Assembly: GCA_028583605.1 (NCBI GenBank)
Contig: CM053333.1
Coordinates: 28,437,302 to 28,501,301, forward strand
Source of the DNA: Dastarcus helophoroides
Lineage: Eukaryota > Arthropoda > Insecta > Coleoptera > Bothrideridae
Direction: 5' to 3'
DNA: 64,000 nucleotides
This document shows positions 10,604 to 21,239 of the stretch, in pieces. How positions within the stretch are numbered: position 1 is the first letter of the stretch; each line of letters opens with the position of its first letter. The notes under the pieces were generated by a model. It made no database searches and was not told where the DNA came from. It worked only from the letters and a program-made list of their open reading frames with translations. Position numbers and translations under genes: made by a program.

Positions 10604-12886
10604 CAGGCCCGGATTAAGGGCGATTGGAGCGATGAACCTAATCGACCCCGCACCCCCATCACCACCAAAATTAACAAAAAGTTATTTTCCGAAATTCAAA
10701 GAAAATTGCTTTTGACGATAAAGGATTAATTATAAATTATTCAAATAATTAAAAATATATTTATTTTAAGTTCGTATTAATCGATAAGATTTATTATTGT
10801 GTTTATTATAATAGAGGAAAAGGTCCGAATATGGGCCCTGTATTTAATATGAGCTATGGCAAAATTTTTATTTTTGAAAACTTAAGTATTTTCTTAAGGT
10901 AAGATGTAAATAAGATATTTGTTAAGTTTAAAATTGAATATGATTGAATGGCTAATATTTGTATAAAGCTTTATTATATTTTTACTGAAATGCCATACCA
11001 AACCTGTAAAAATAAATTGGAGTGTTTGTTTTCTAATGATGTTTTTTTGCTAATATGGGCTCCTTGAAATATCATAATATGAATGGGTCCGTAGTCCACC
11101 AATATATAAATTTTGTACTTATTCTGGATTAGCAATGTCAGAAAGTATGCTCAAAGTGGCACTAAAAAATATTAGAGAAAATGGATCTTCCCAAAACCCC
11201 AAAATTTAAAAAGACTGAAAAATTCGTGTCGCCGTTTAATATTTTGCCGCTACGTTCCATAACAAAAGAAGAACCTAATTATTTTAATCTAATTTAAATT
11301 CCAGTGAAACATTTTAAATTACATACCGCTATTGTGTTCGTTTCTATGGGGGCCCATATTTCAAACACTCTAATCCTAAGTTAAAAAATGACAACAGTTC
11401 AGTTTTAATTTAATATTTTTATTTTTTTTACATTAGAAAAATTCTAACGTGAAATATTATTCGTAAGTCTATACACTAACGATTTGCCAATTTTCAGATT
11501 CCAACTGCGTAAGCCGTTTGAGTAATATAGAAGAAACCGAATAGGGGCCCATATTCGGATCTTTTCCTACCCGCGACTTCGCTCACGTGTTCCTAAATAA
11601 CTGTTTTTCTAGAAAATGTCAACATTTTACTCCCTCAAGGTTTGATTTTCTACAAAAAAAACTTTCCATGTTAGGCATTGCCCATTTCCGGGTGCAGTCA
11701 TTAATTGAATCTACTAACCAAGTTTAGTTTTCTAAATCCAGAGATTTGGGTTATACATTGGTCCGTCCGCCAATAGTTAGCTAGGATATGTTCCTTAATA
11801 TTACGTATAAAAGGGCTAAAGTACTATTTAAAAACGCAGGTAACAAAAATAAAACCTTGTAATCAGCTATCCAAAGTTACAAACAGTTTATGCAATTTCA
11901 TGTTTTGTCAAATTAAACGAATTTGATTTGTTATGTTTAGATATGAACTCATTAACTGCACAAACATTTTTTATTTCCCTCTGAAGCAAAAAATATTCCT
12001 GAGTAGGGAGGTTGTCAGAAGATAGCACGACCGATTGCGCAGTGACATATACAACGCAACACACTTTCTTAAGCGCAATAAAACAAATGGGTCTATAATA
12101 CTACGTAAAAAATCAAGAGAAAAACCATAAATCATAATCAGCTATCCAAAGTTACAAAAAATATACACAAAACCATAGTTTTTAAATTAATAGAAATCCA
12201 TTTTAAGTAGGGTTTCTAACAACAACAACAACAAGACAAAAAGGCTTTGACATCGAAACTTTTTTAAAAAATTTAAAAATTTGCATTCTAATCTTACATT
12301 TATACTTTTTTCCCGAATTGTAAACCTTGCAGCTTAAAATTACGACTATAAATTTCACATTTTAAAAAAGAAAAGAGGGAAGTTTGATTACAAATTCAAA
12401 ATATCACTATTTCTCATAAAATTTTAAGTATTTGCTCACAATATTAAATTTACCCTCAAAATGTCATTTAGCATTTGTAAGAATCTAAGAATCTTCAAAC
12501 CTCCATTTCAATATCAAAATTTCTATTTTGTCAAAATAGTGATTTCAGTAGAAATTTCGAGTTCAGTCTTGAAAAAAAAAGTTTTTATTTTAGAATTGCA
12601 ACTGTAATTTCAAAGTTTTGCTATTTAATTCGATTTTGAAAAGGAAGTTGAATTCTAAACCCGAAATTTGTACTTTTATTAAAGATTTTTAAAGGAAAAG
12701 TTGAATCTCGAAAATTTTTTTCTTGGAACTTCGACTATATATATTCTCAAAACTTCACTACAATTTCAACTTTACCTTAACTTTAATCTTGAAAAGTCCA
12801 ATTTAAACTTAAAATTTCGAACTTATATATAGAGGCCCCCACAAAAAATATCTAATCTGGCCTCGCGCTTATTGGATCCGAGCCTG
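10604..12886. mobile_element. hAT-type DNA transposon, non-autonomous, 2.28 kb
   Basis: The left end reads CAGGCCCGGATTAAGGGCG; the right end, reverse complemented, reads CAGGCTCGGATCCAATAAGC, giving imperfect inverted termini. Both sides carry the exact 8-bp duplication CATCTGTC. No transposase coding sequence is recognisable inside, so it is non-autonomous or deleted. It contains a smaller inverted-repeat element (10815-11571) and a segment beginning CCCGCGACTTCGCTCACGTG (11571) that resembles a common insect LINE-tail repeat. CAGGCCCGGAT termini are typical of some animal hAT families; that comparison is from memory. Confidence 0.8.
10815..11571. mobile_element. Inverted-repeat element with internal AATATGGGCCC repeats, nested in the hAT element
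   Basis: AGGAAAAGGTCCGAATATGG (10815) faces its reverse complement ending CTTTTCCT (about 11568), with one mismatch over ~24 bp. Related motifs recur inside: AATATGGGCTCC near 11052 and GGGGGCCCATATTT near 11347. The terminal and internal copies together give four sites, two in each orientation, arranged like transposase-binding repeats. No coding content and no clear target-site duplication. Confidence 0.6.
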
Positions 12887-13125
12887 CATCTGTCATTTTT
12901 AGAGCACTAGTGTCATATTTTACATTTTATTTTTCATAATAACACAATTTGGATACAGAATAGCAAATTGTACAATCTTGAACAAATTGAGCACTTCCTT
13001 CTCTTGAGATATAAACATCAGATCTGCTCTTGTTGTAAAAACTAGGATGGTACCCACTGTTTTACAGTACAGTGATTCTACAATTAAATTAATAATCAAA
13101 CTAAAACACAAATTAAACACTGCAC
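12887..13125 (-). repeat. Dispersed repeat X, right piece
   Basis: Starts with the 8-bp duplication CATCTGTC and continues as a sequence whose reverse complement aligns with 56680-56930 (shared blocks TTTTAGTTTGATTATTA, GAATCACTGTAC, ACAACAAGAGC, GATGTTTATATCTCA). No domain recognised. The minus-strand ORF 12920-13120 (66 codons) lies in it but is not conserved in the other copy. Confidence 0.7.
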
Positions 13126-13149
13126 AATAGTCAGTTTAACTCATTATAG

Positions 13150-13219
13150 GTTGGTAAGAGTACTTGTCACAGGCTTCACAGCTTGTGATGTCACAGCTTC
13201 AAACCCCGTTGCCTACCAC
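13150..13219 (+). other. tRNA-like fragment, possible SINE head
   Basis: GGTTGGTAAGAGTACTTG resembles a tRNA D-arm/A-box and GCTTCAAACCCCGTTGCC resembles a B-box, followed by a CCTACCA end. The acceptor and T stems do not pair well, and a GTCACAGCTT-type duplication disrupts the middle, so this is not a functional tRNA. It may be the 5' part of a tRNA-derived SINE interrupted by the MULE-like element that begins at 13229. Confidence 0.35.
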
Positions 13220-13228
13220 GAATGTTTA

Positions 13229-14188
13229 GGGGTTGCCCAAAACAGCTACTAATTAATGATCTGCTAATCCAGGGTACAACTTTTATACCTGAAACGGGAC
13301 GACCAAAACAGCCACGAGAAAATTTCCATTATCTATTAGATAAATTAGATATTGTTAAAATACTTAATGGTAGTCCTTCTGGGTAATTACACCTTAGGAA
13401 ATATCAAGTCCAACTTGTTCTCCCATTGGTTATTACTAGGTGGACATCATTCCCTTATTGGTAAATGGTTAAGGTACCCCTTCGGACTGACCTATTTAGA
13501 CCCAAGTGATGTTGGTGATTGTTTTGCGCTAGATTTTGAAGAGGATTGGCCCCAACATGAGGGTCTTCGAAGCTTCTTCGACTATTTAGTCGAAAATTAT
13601 ATAGACGAAGACCCTCAATTTTCACCAATAATAAGGGCTGAAAACGCTGTAAATTTTTTGAGAACGACCAATGCGTACGAATCGTTCCACTCTAGATTTA
13701 ATTTAAGTTTTTATAATCCTCATCCATCTTTGTGTAACTTTGTCGACGTACTTAAGGACTTTTAATTTGACACGTACATCAAGATGCAAAGGGCCAGGGA
13801 AAAAGTTTGTATGAAACCTAAAATGTGGCGTAAAGAAAAAAGCATTAACAATTTAATAAAACCATTTCGCGACAAACAGATAAGTCGCTTACATTTTGTT
13901 AAAAGTGTATCACATTATTGTAAAGTGAAATTATGACATGTTTTTGTTTTATAACAAAAATGCTTTTTTAAATTGTTGTCCCAATATTTTTTTTTCTTAA
14001 TAAAATCACAGGGCTTATATTTTTCAGAGGCGGCATTTAAAAGGCTCGCATCATTCTGCAGATAATCAGCGCTCGGTACAGGTGGCTGTTTTCGTCATTT
14101 CATTGAAGGGTACCTGAATTTAATGGTGGCTGTTTTGGGTAGTCCACTTAATGACCTGGAATTAAGGTGACTGTTTTGGGCAGTCCCC
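13229..14188. mobile_element. MULE-like DNA element with subterminal repeats, ~960 bp
   Basis: The left end (GGGGTTGCCCAAAACAGC) and right end (ACTGTTTTGGGCAGTCCCC) are inverted. The motif GTGGCTGTTTTGGGNAGTCC or its reverse complement occurs at least five times: near 13229 and 13298 on the left, and near 14085, 14130 and 14168 on the right. The flanks GAATGTTTA (13220-13228) and AAATGTTTT (14189-14197) match at 7 of 9 positions, fitting a decayed 9-bp MULE duplication. It carries the C-terminal part of a MULE-type transposase, so it is a deletion derivative of an autonomous element. Confidence 0.65.
13352..13936 (+). pseudogene. MULE-type transposase, C-terminal fragment
   Basis: Translation gives KWLRYPFGLTYLDP, DVGDCFALDFEEDWP, then RTTNAYESFHSRFN and NPHPSLCNFVDVL. 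The T-T-N-x-x-E-S-x-H pattern, followed by an HP..F.D.L stretch, is the C-terminal signature of MULE transposases common in insect genomes. A TAA at 13763-13765 interrupts the frame, yet the same frame continues with FDTYIKMQ and a basic tail to a TGA at 13934. The N-terminal catalytic region is absent. It lies inside the inverted-repeat element 13229-14188, which explains its presence. The exact start is unknown: the ATG at 13352 is only the start of the open frame. Confidence 0.7.
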
Positions 14189-14221
14189 AAATGTTTTAAA
14201 TTTAAATTGCGTGGAGTGGTT

Positions 14222-14362
14222 TTTCATAGGAGATATAGGTTTCGTTTTGCGTTACCATCACGATAATTTCTTTACCAACATGCTCTAATGTTAACAGTAG
14301 AGCATGTTGATGATGAAATTAGCCTGATGATAACGCAAAACGATAAGTTTATCCCCTATCAA
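14222..14362. repeat. Fold-back repeat, ~70-bp imperfect arms
   Basis: The halves are reverse complements with scattered mismatches: CGTTTTGCGTTACCATCA on the left pairs with TGATGATAACGCAAAACG on the right. At the centre CAACATGCTCTA and TAGAGCATGTTG flank a 10-base loop. A related hairpin is at 54930-55060. The plus-strand ORF 14288-14494 covers one arm and has no other support. Confidence 0.75.
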
Positions 14363-14689
14363 AACTCGCTAAACGCGCCTAAAGAAGTTTTCACTTCAAA
14401 AAATGAAAAACCAAATTCAGAACACGGTAATTCAACCATAACAAAAGTGAAACTGTTTCGAAATGAAACATTGCACAAAAGACAAAATTGTTAAGACAGA
14501 AGAGCACGGTAACTCAGCATGTCATCATACGTATTTACGCCACAAAATATTTTCAAAATAATTGAAATTTCAAAATACAACCCACAACACAGTTTTTGAA
14601 CTCAACATTTTTTTTGCTTTTTTAAAGAGTATTGATGTCTTTTTTTCTGTAAATGAAACATTTTGGCTTTTCTAAGCTGTACACTCTGC

Positions 14690-14865
14690 TGCAGATAATT
14701 ATACAGGACAAGATACAAGGAAAAAGAAATGGAGGAAGAAGACGCATTTCTTGGTTAAACAATTTGAGACAGTGGTACAAATGCAGTTTCGTTGAGTTGT
14801 AACAATAACTGTGATGATAACCAACCTTTTGAAAGGAGATGGTACATAAATAAGAAGAAGCTATG
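14690..14865 (+). pseudogene. LINE ORF2 extreme C-terminus, remnant
   Basis: One frame gives IIQDKIQGKRNGGRRRISWL then NNLRQWYKC, and after a frameshift TVMITNLLKGDGT. This KIxGKRxxGRRRxSWLxNLRxWxxC pattern is the well-known tail of a LINE ORF2 widespread in insects. It ends in an AAGAAGAAG run at 14850-14860, like the short repeat tail of those LINEs. Only the last ~60 codons remain. Confidence 0.7.
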
Positions 14866-16924
14866 CTAGTAGAGAACGGAATAAATTACGGGAAAATGGG
14901 ACGATCCTGTTGAAAAAGACAAGTATGATCACATGATCATATTAATCAAAAAGTGGCTATTAACCATTACTCAATATTAACCAAAACATATAAAAATACC
15001 TTAAAATACGTGTCTTCCGGGCACCCATGGTGCGCCACTAGGTACGCCACCGAATGTCGTTCCTTTATTCTTACTTAATATTTAGCAAATGATCTAGAAT
15101 GCAGATTATCTAAGATTTTGTAATGATTTATAATTTTCTATGAAAAATCGATACTTTTTATTATACTTACGGTTTAAGTTTAAGTATTTATTTTTAGCCA
15201 CGGATTTGAAAAAGATTCGAAGTTTCATTCAGTTAGTATGTAAGATGTAATACGCCAAAATTTTTTTTAAAAATCCACTGTGAGTTTAAATGTACACACA
15301 GTAGCAGATTTAAATGTGTGCAACATGCGCAACTGCGTCAAATGAATGGCTTCCTTTTTTTTTTAGTCGTCGAAAAACATTCTGGACACAGATGCTTTTG
15401 TTACATCCTCATAAGGGCCCTCACCAGTGTGATACACTGGGCTCCAAGCAAGCTTAATCCGCTTCTGTAAATAACGAATGCTACATTTTACCAGTCAATG
15501 ATATTCTTATGTATGACAAGGTCATATTAGACTGACAATAGGTGTAAGTTAATTATATTTAATGCTAATGGAATATAGGGATATTGATATGCTAAGAAGT
15601 ATGGGTATTTTGCTTTAAATTAGTAGATAATATTTTATCAAATATTTGGTTATGAGCGCCATCTGTGCAGCGATAGCTGAAGCGTTAAACGGAATTTGCT
15701 GGAAGCTGTACTAAATCCGATCGTTTTAATTTTGAGCGAGAGAGCGCACCATTAGGGGCAGCAAAACAATCTTGTAGTATTTTTTGCATACTTTTAGTTG
15801 TACCTGGATAGATGTCACCAACTGTACATTGTACATTGTACATTGTACTGCCCTAGATTTGATGTGTTTGCACATCAATAACATTTTTATAAATTAGAAT
15901 ATATGCGCAAGTAAAAATAACTTTTTGAAACTTGAATGTTCTTTCGTTAGTCAAATTAATGACAACATTGTTTACGTGTATAGGCTGTTTCCACGGATAC
16001 AAGAAAGTTATTTGCAAGGGCATAAACAAGGTTGCCACCTTTAGTGTCAATAAAATCGGAGCAGTTTGGTATCCACCACTTTTTAACATAAATTAAATTA
16101 GCAACAAAAACAGAAAAGAAGGATCGAGACAGATTGCAATTTTAAATCATTTCAAAACTAATGATTTCAATAAGCTAACATTTCTAATCTATGTTTATTA
16201 AATGGTAAAAATATATCTACAGGATGTCCGGAAAGTAATTAGTGTTGAAATTTGGTACAGTAATATTTTAGGTAAGTCCAAGCATTACAAGGGAGTAAAC
16301 AGTGTCGCATAGTCTAGAGGGCGCTGTCGGCAGTTTTTCTGTATCTCATTTTTATCGAATCTTTTTTGTTGGACCTAGTCTGATACGTTTGTCCAAAACT
16401 TTTGCGTAGAAGAGCTATACCTGTTTCAAGTTGATACAATGAACCGTTTTCAGTAAAAACGCGTTTGAAAATTTTTGCACATTAAAATACTTGAAATAAA
16501 TTTTCATATTCGATCAAGTTATGAAGGAACAGAAAAAGCAACTGAGTTGCCTTAGAATCACCTAGGGAATAACCCAATAAACTGTCACAATTATTTCTGA
16601 CAGCATTCACAAAATTGAAGAGGAAGAAATTTGGATTGATTTTCTGATGACGGTCAGAGAATAACACTGCCCGAAATGTTAAAACTTTAAAATAATCCTG
16701 TTGTTATTTGGTTTTTTTTTAGTTTAAATTCTAAGATGGTTTTAAGTGTTTTTTCAGTGTTGAGTCACAAACAGCGATTGACAAACGAAGATCCAACGCA
16801 ATCGCTGCTTGGGGCAATCTATAACAGATTGCCAATTCTCAACAGAAGGTTATTGATAATTTAGAGTTGTGAAAGAAGTAGCTGGCGAAGAAAAAGCCAA
16901 TAAAACATGAATAGAAATACTAAT
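14866..16924. other. No gene recognised; short minisatellite and mariner-like end sequence
   Basis: Contains three to four copies of the 8-mer GTACATTG at 15824-15848. ACAGGATGTCCGGAAAGTAA at 16221 resembles the terminus of mariner-type MITEs, but no partner end was found. A CTGATGA...CGAAAT motif at 16648-16690 is weakly hammerhead-like. The minus-strand ORFs at 15853 and 16482 have no recognised domains. Confidence 0.4.
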
Positions 16925-17625
16925 ACTTCACAAAGAAGATACAGAGAATATCTAAGTCCATTTTTATTGCCCGACATATTTTTTTTAATTTAACTTAATT
17001 TGAAGAATTCTACTTTTTTTGAAATTTTCGACATTTTAGAATATCCATTTTTGACATTTCAAAATATTCATTTTTTTCGCAAATTCGACTATTCTTGGAG
17101 CTTTCACTCATGTTTGAAAACCTCCACTGCCAAAATTTGGACCTTTCCTTGAAATTTGAATTTAATTTGAAAATTTCGACCTATTTTTGCTTTTTTCGAA
17201 ATTTTTTCCATTTTTGAAAACTTCGACTCCTTTTTAAAATTTAGATTAATTTTTAAATATATTGACTTTATCACACTTCACAAAGAAGATACAGAGAATA
17301 TCTAAGTCGATTTTTATTGCACGACAGATTTTTTTTTAATTTAACTAATTGGAAGAATTCTCCTTTTTTTTGAAATTTTCGACATTTTAAAATATCCATT
17401 TTAGACATTTCAAAATATTCATTTTTTTCGCAAATTCGACTATTCTTGGAGTTTTTACTTATGTTTGAAAACCTCCACTGCCAAAATTTTGACCATTTCT
17501 CGAAATTTGAACTTAATTTTGAAAATTTCGACCTTTTTTTGCTTTTTTCGAAATTTTATTATTTTTGAAAACTTCGACTCCTTTTTAAAATTTAGATTAA
17601 TTTTTAAATATATTGACTTTATCAC
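16925..17625. repeat. Tandem duplication, two copies of a ~350-bp AT-rich unit
   Basis: ACTTCACAAAGAAGATACAG at 16925 recurs at 17275, and the sequence between follows the same order in both copies with small indels and substitutions. The 3' part of each unit consists of the AAATTTCGAC-type degenerate sequence found elsewhere in the window. Confidence 0.85.
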
Positions 17626-18600
17626 GAATATTTTAATTTTTTGAAAATGTTCGTAGTTTTAAAAATTTTTGACTTATTTTTTTTAAATTTTAGGTTTTGT
17701 TTAATTTCCCTTCTTATCGAAAATTTATAATTTTTTAATAATTTTTCTAAATTGGCACTTTTTTGAAAGAATTAGATATTTTTAAAAATTTGAATATTTT
17801 GAAGGATTTCGCGTTTTTCTCAAGATTTATATTCTTTCTGAAAATGACATTTTTGAAAACCTTACTTTGATTTTTATTGAAAATTTTCGACTTATATCTT
17901 ACAAATTTTAAATTTTACATTATTAAAACGTTCACATTTTCCAAAATATGACCTATTTTGAAAACTTCAACTCTTTCGCAATTTCGACTTTTTTCCAAAA
18001 TGTCTACTTTTTTAAAACTTCAACTTTTTCCTAAATATTTGGACTTTTTTGTTTATTTATATTTTATATTTATATGTATATATTTATATTTTGACACAAA
18101 ATTACAAACTTTTCTCAAAATTTTGACTCTCAAATTTTTTTTCTTTTTGGTGATTCTATTATTTTGAAGTTTTATTTTTAAACTTTGACCCTATTCCAAA
18201 ATTTTCACTTTTATCTAAGAATTCGACATTTGGTCAAAATTCTGACCATTTCTCAAAGTTATACCTATTCAATTTTTACTTTATTTCACAAAGGAATTTT
18301 ATGTAATTTTTTTTAAAATTCTATCTAAAATTTTGACTTTTCTTAGTTTTTTACAATTTATACGTGTTCCGAAAATTTCGATCTTTTATCATTAAAATTT
18401 TGACTTTTTCTCGAAGTTTTGATTTCCGAATTTTTTTCAAAATTTCGACTTCTTTTGAAAGTTTAGACTTTTTTTCCAAAACTTTAAAACTTAGGCTGAA
18501 AAGTTTAGAAAAAAATATCGGAAATTTCGAGTTCAAAATTCAAACATGGATTTTGGAAAAAAAAACGCTGAAAAAGACTGATTTTTAGCACTAAATTCCG
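17626..18600. repeat. Degenerate low-complexity tract built on AAAATTTCGACTTTTT
   Basis: Dozens of variants of TTTTGAAAATTTCGACTTTT occur at irregular spacing of roughly 20-35 bp. Similar tracts are at 12240-12830, 42600-44300, 45400-45880, 50460-51250, 57280-58440 and 58850-59830, in both orientations. ORFs here are compositional. The origin is unknown; it could be an ancient minisatellite. Confidence 0.6.
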
Positions 18601-18694
18601 AGAGAAAAAAGCTTCAACATTTTCGTAATTCACAAAGTAGTAGCAGCTCACTAGCCCCTCATAAAGGCGCGGGCCCCTAGGATTTGCCTCCTTT

Positions 18695-18698
<4 letters not shown>

Positions 18699-18753
<55 letters not shown>
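18699..18753. repeat. (CT)n microsatellite
   Basis: About 25 uninterrupted CT dinucleotides following a short C run. Confidence 0.98.
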
Positions 18754-18757
<4 letters not shown>

Positions 18758-18910
18758 GGCTCCGTATTACTGGACGTTTCCGAGTAGTAAAGTGCTGATA
18801 CTAGATTTCGATTAGCGCAAAATCTTGACTATTATTGTATCATGATGCAAAATAATATAGCTGGGTACAGTATAGCTGATTTTAAAAATTTATTCCTGTT
18901 TAAGGTGTCC

Positions 18911-19284
18911 AAAGCAAGAATGGCAGGAATAACATTCGTTATTGTAATGAAATTACAAAATGGAATTCAGTTACTTTTAGGAATTTAATTCCTTCATTAC
19001 AACGAAATTTAAAAAAAGTAATGAGTACCTGTAACTAATTCCTTTAAATGAGGAATGTTACATTACTTTTCAACAAATGGCAGAGATTACACATAACATT
19101 ACATTTTTTGAAACACAGAAAAAAATTACATTTTTTATCAAAGTAATGCAATTACAATTCGTTTTCTGAAAAATGTAATTAAAATAGTAATGCATTACAT
19201 CTTGTAATGCATTACTTATTATAATGCAATGTAATTAAATTAGTAATGCATTACATTTTGTAAACATTACTACCTGCCCAGCTC
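18911..19284. mobile_element. MITE rich in TAATGCATTA palindromes
   Basis: The ends are roughly inverted (GAATGGCAGGAATAACATT against the reverse complement of AACATTACTACCTGCCCAGC). The interior repeats ATTAC/GTAAT and the palindrome TAATGCATTA many times. This is like short non-autonomous DNA elements common in insects. The boundaries and superfamily (possibly hAT) are uncertain. Confidence 0.45.
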
Positions 19285-19516
19285 TATCTGGGTCTATTTT
19301 AAAAGGTCGAATACAAAATTTTTGTTTGGATTTTCTTTCTTTACTAAGCTTTCCGAGCACGCAGTTAAAATTAATGCCATCATGACTGAAACACGCTGTA
19401 TATATTGAGAGATAAAGAAAAACTGCTGTAAATAACAAACATGCATTTGCATTTTATTAACACAATCGGTTGGCAAAATTGCCTCAAATCAGTACATAAC
19501 TAATAATTGAAATACA

Positions 19517-19696
19517 TATCTTGTCCCCTGAAACCAAGAAAGATTAAAAAACACAAAAAAAGTTGCTCTAATGCGTTTCGATAGCCAAGCTATCATCTTC
19601 AGAAATATACTGTATCTCTCTGAAGATGATAGCTTGGCTATCGAAAAGTGTTAGAGCCACCTTTTTTGTGTTTTTAAATCTTTCTTGGTTTAAGGG
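19517..19696. repeat. Palindromic Penelope-like terminus with hammerhead-like motif on both arms
   Basis: The arms are reverse complements: TTGTCCCCTGAAACCAAG (19523) matches CTTGGTTTAAGGGGACAA (about 19680). Each arm holds CTGAAGATGATAGC...GCTATCGAAA, a 6-bp hairpin between a CTGANGA-like and a GAAA sequence as in hammerhead ribozymes, with one extra base before the hairpin. Copies occur at 28652-28900, 39307-39400 and 44361-44550, next to Penelope-like 3' UTR or 5' sequence, so I read it as the terminal repeat (pLTR) of that element. Confidence 0.65.
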
Positions 19697-21239
19697 GACA
19701 AAACTCAAAATTTCTATAAGAAGTTAAAATTTTGAAGCTGGAATCCGAAATTAAAAAAATATATATAAAAATTGTAAGTTTAATGTTAAAACAAAGTAAA
19801 AATAATAAATCGAAATTTCAGTTTTTAATTTTATTTGATAATACAAACTCATAATTTTTGAAGAAAAGTAAACATTTGGCGAGAATACTCTAAATTTATT
19901 TATGGAAAATTGTCGACATTTTGAAATTAACTCGAGAGTTGGATGTTTAAATTACGGAAATCGAATGTTTAGATAAAACCAGACATACAAATTGTAAGTC
20001 TAATATCGAAATTAAAGATAAGTTGAAAGTTTGAAAAACTGTTCTAAAGAGCGGGCCGGAGGGCTCCGCCGGGGCAGTCTGTCGTTTACAATGGGTATAG
20101 AACAATATAAATAACATTTTAATTTTTTAGAAATACCTTTATTAATCTTAAGAGAGGAGAATTTTTTCGTGAATGGGATATTTCTATTATTTTTTGTTTA
20201 CAATTTACTTGCAAAAGGATGAATTTGATATCTTCAAGTGACTTGTATGCCTTAAAAATGTTGCTCTTAGAAAGATCAAAGCTATTAGTTCTTGTGAACA
20301 TTTCCTGAAAGCTCTTCTATAAAAGAGACAAGTCATCAACCATCTGCCTGTGCTCTAGTGTCTGCATGGATTGGTCAGAGTCCCATCATCAATCAGTTGA
20401 ATTGCTTTTCAGTACTCCAGCGTTGATCTTACTTGGGTTCCGTAAAAAGTAAGTAACTGATGCGACGTGAAGTACTTTTTAGCTCAAAAATGAAAGCTCG
20501 GCTTTTAAGAAACGGATTTGCTAACGGCACGCACTTGGTAATTCCAAATTGGTCTCGTAGGAGAGATAAATTAGATCCCATAGGGAGGATTTTACTATCC
20601 ATGAAATTGTTAGATGCATTATTTCTTGACGTTCTCTTAGAAAAAGCCTGCAAAAGATTAGTACTTTTTTGTAATATATAGCGCAACCAATTTCCTGGAT
20701 AACTTAACGTACATTTTTTAAGTCCATCAATCGTTAGTATACTGTTTTCCCATAGCTATGGCTTCAGAAAACCCCACAAGAAAAATATAACTTCATGATT
20801 TAGCCTAATTTCTCTTTTTTGGGTATGTGTTTTGAGTTCGAGAGGTATTACTATTACAAGAAATAAATCAATTATTTCGAAAGCTGCTACGAAGCACCAT
20901 CTTCATGAAAAAATATATCTCAAAAATATTCGTATATCAAGGCCATATAAACTTTACTGTCATAGAGCGGCAACATACACAATTCACTGCTCTAATATGC
21001 TCTGGTTAAATCTACTTCGCTTGGAGTGGCGCATGAACGATAGATTAGTTTTACGGTATCACTAATAAAGCAAAAGGGATAAAGGGGATGATTTATTATG
21101 GGACCATATCTATAACTAATAACTGATTTTAATGCCGAAATATTTTACATCCAAAAAGAACTACATCCATCATAAACATACATGATTCAATTGGGCATAA
21201 AGGCAACTAACAGAGACCAAGAGGCCTTCTGTGGAAAAC
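19697..21239. other. No gene recognised
   Basis: AT-rich. A GC-rich patch at 20050-20085 (GGGCCGGAGGGCTCCGCC) stands out but is unexplained. A GAAGATGG...TTTCGAAA-like motif on the minus strand near 20868-20905 faintly resembles the Penelope-type terminal motif. The overlapping ORFs at 20429-20686 and 20832-21065 have no known domain. Confidence 0.4.

Noticed and set aside
13150..13219. Functional tRNA gene
   Set aside because: A- and B-box-like words are present, but the acceptor and T stems do not pair and the centre is disrupted.
15385..15480. GC-richer patch as an RNA gene
   Set aside because: A short inverted pair (CCAGTGTGATACACTGG) is present, but no known RNA family pattern.
20832..21065. 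77-codon ORF as a gene, and its antisense as a further hammerhead
   Set aside because: No domain in the ORF; the GAAGATGG...TTTCGAAA words on the minus strand do not form the required stems.
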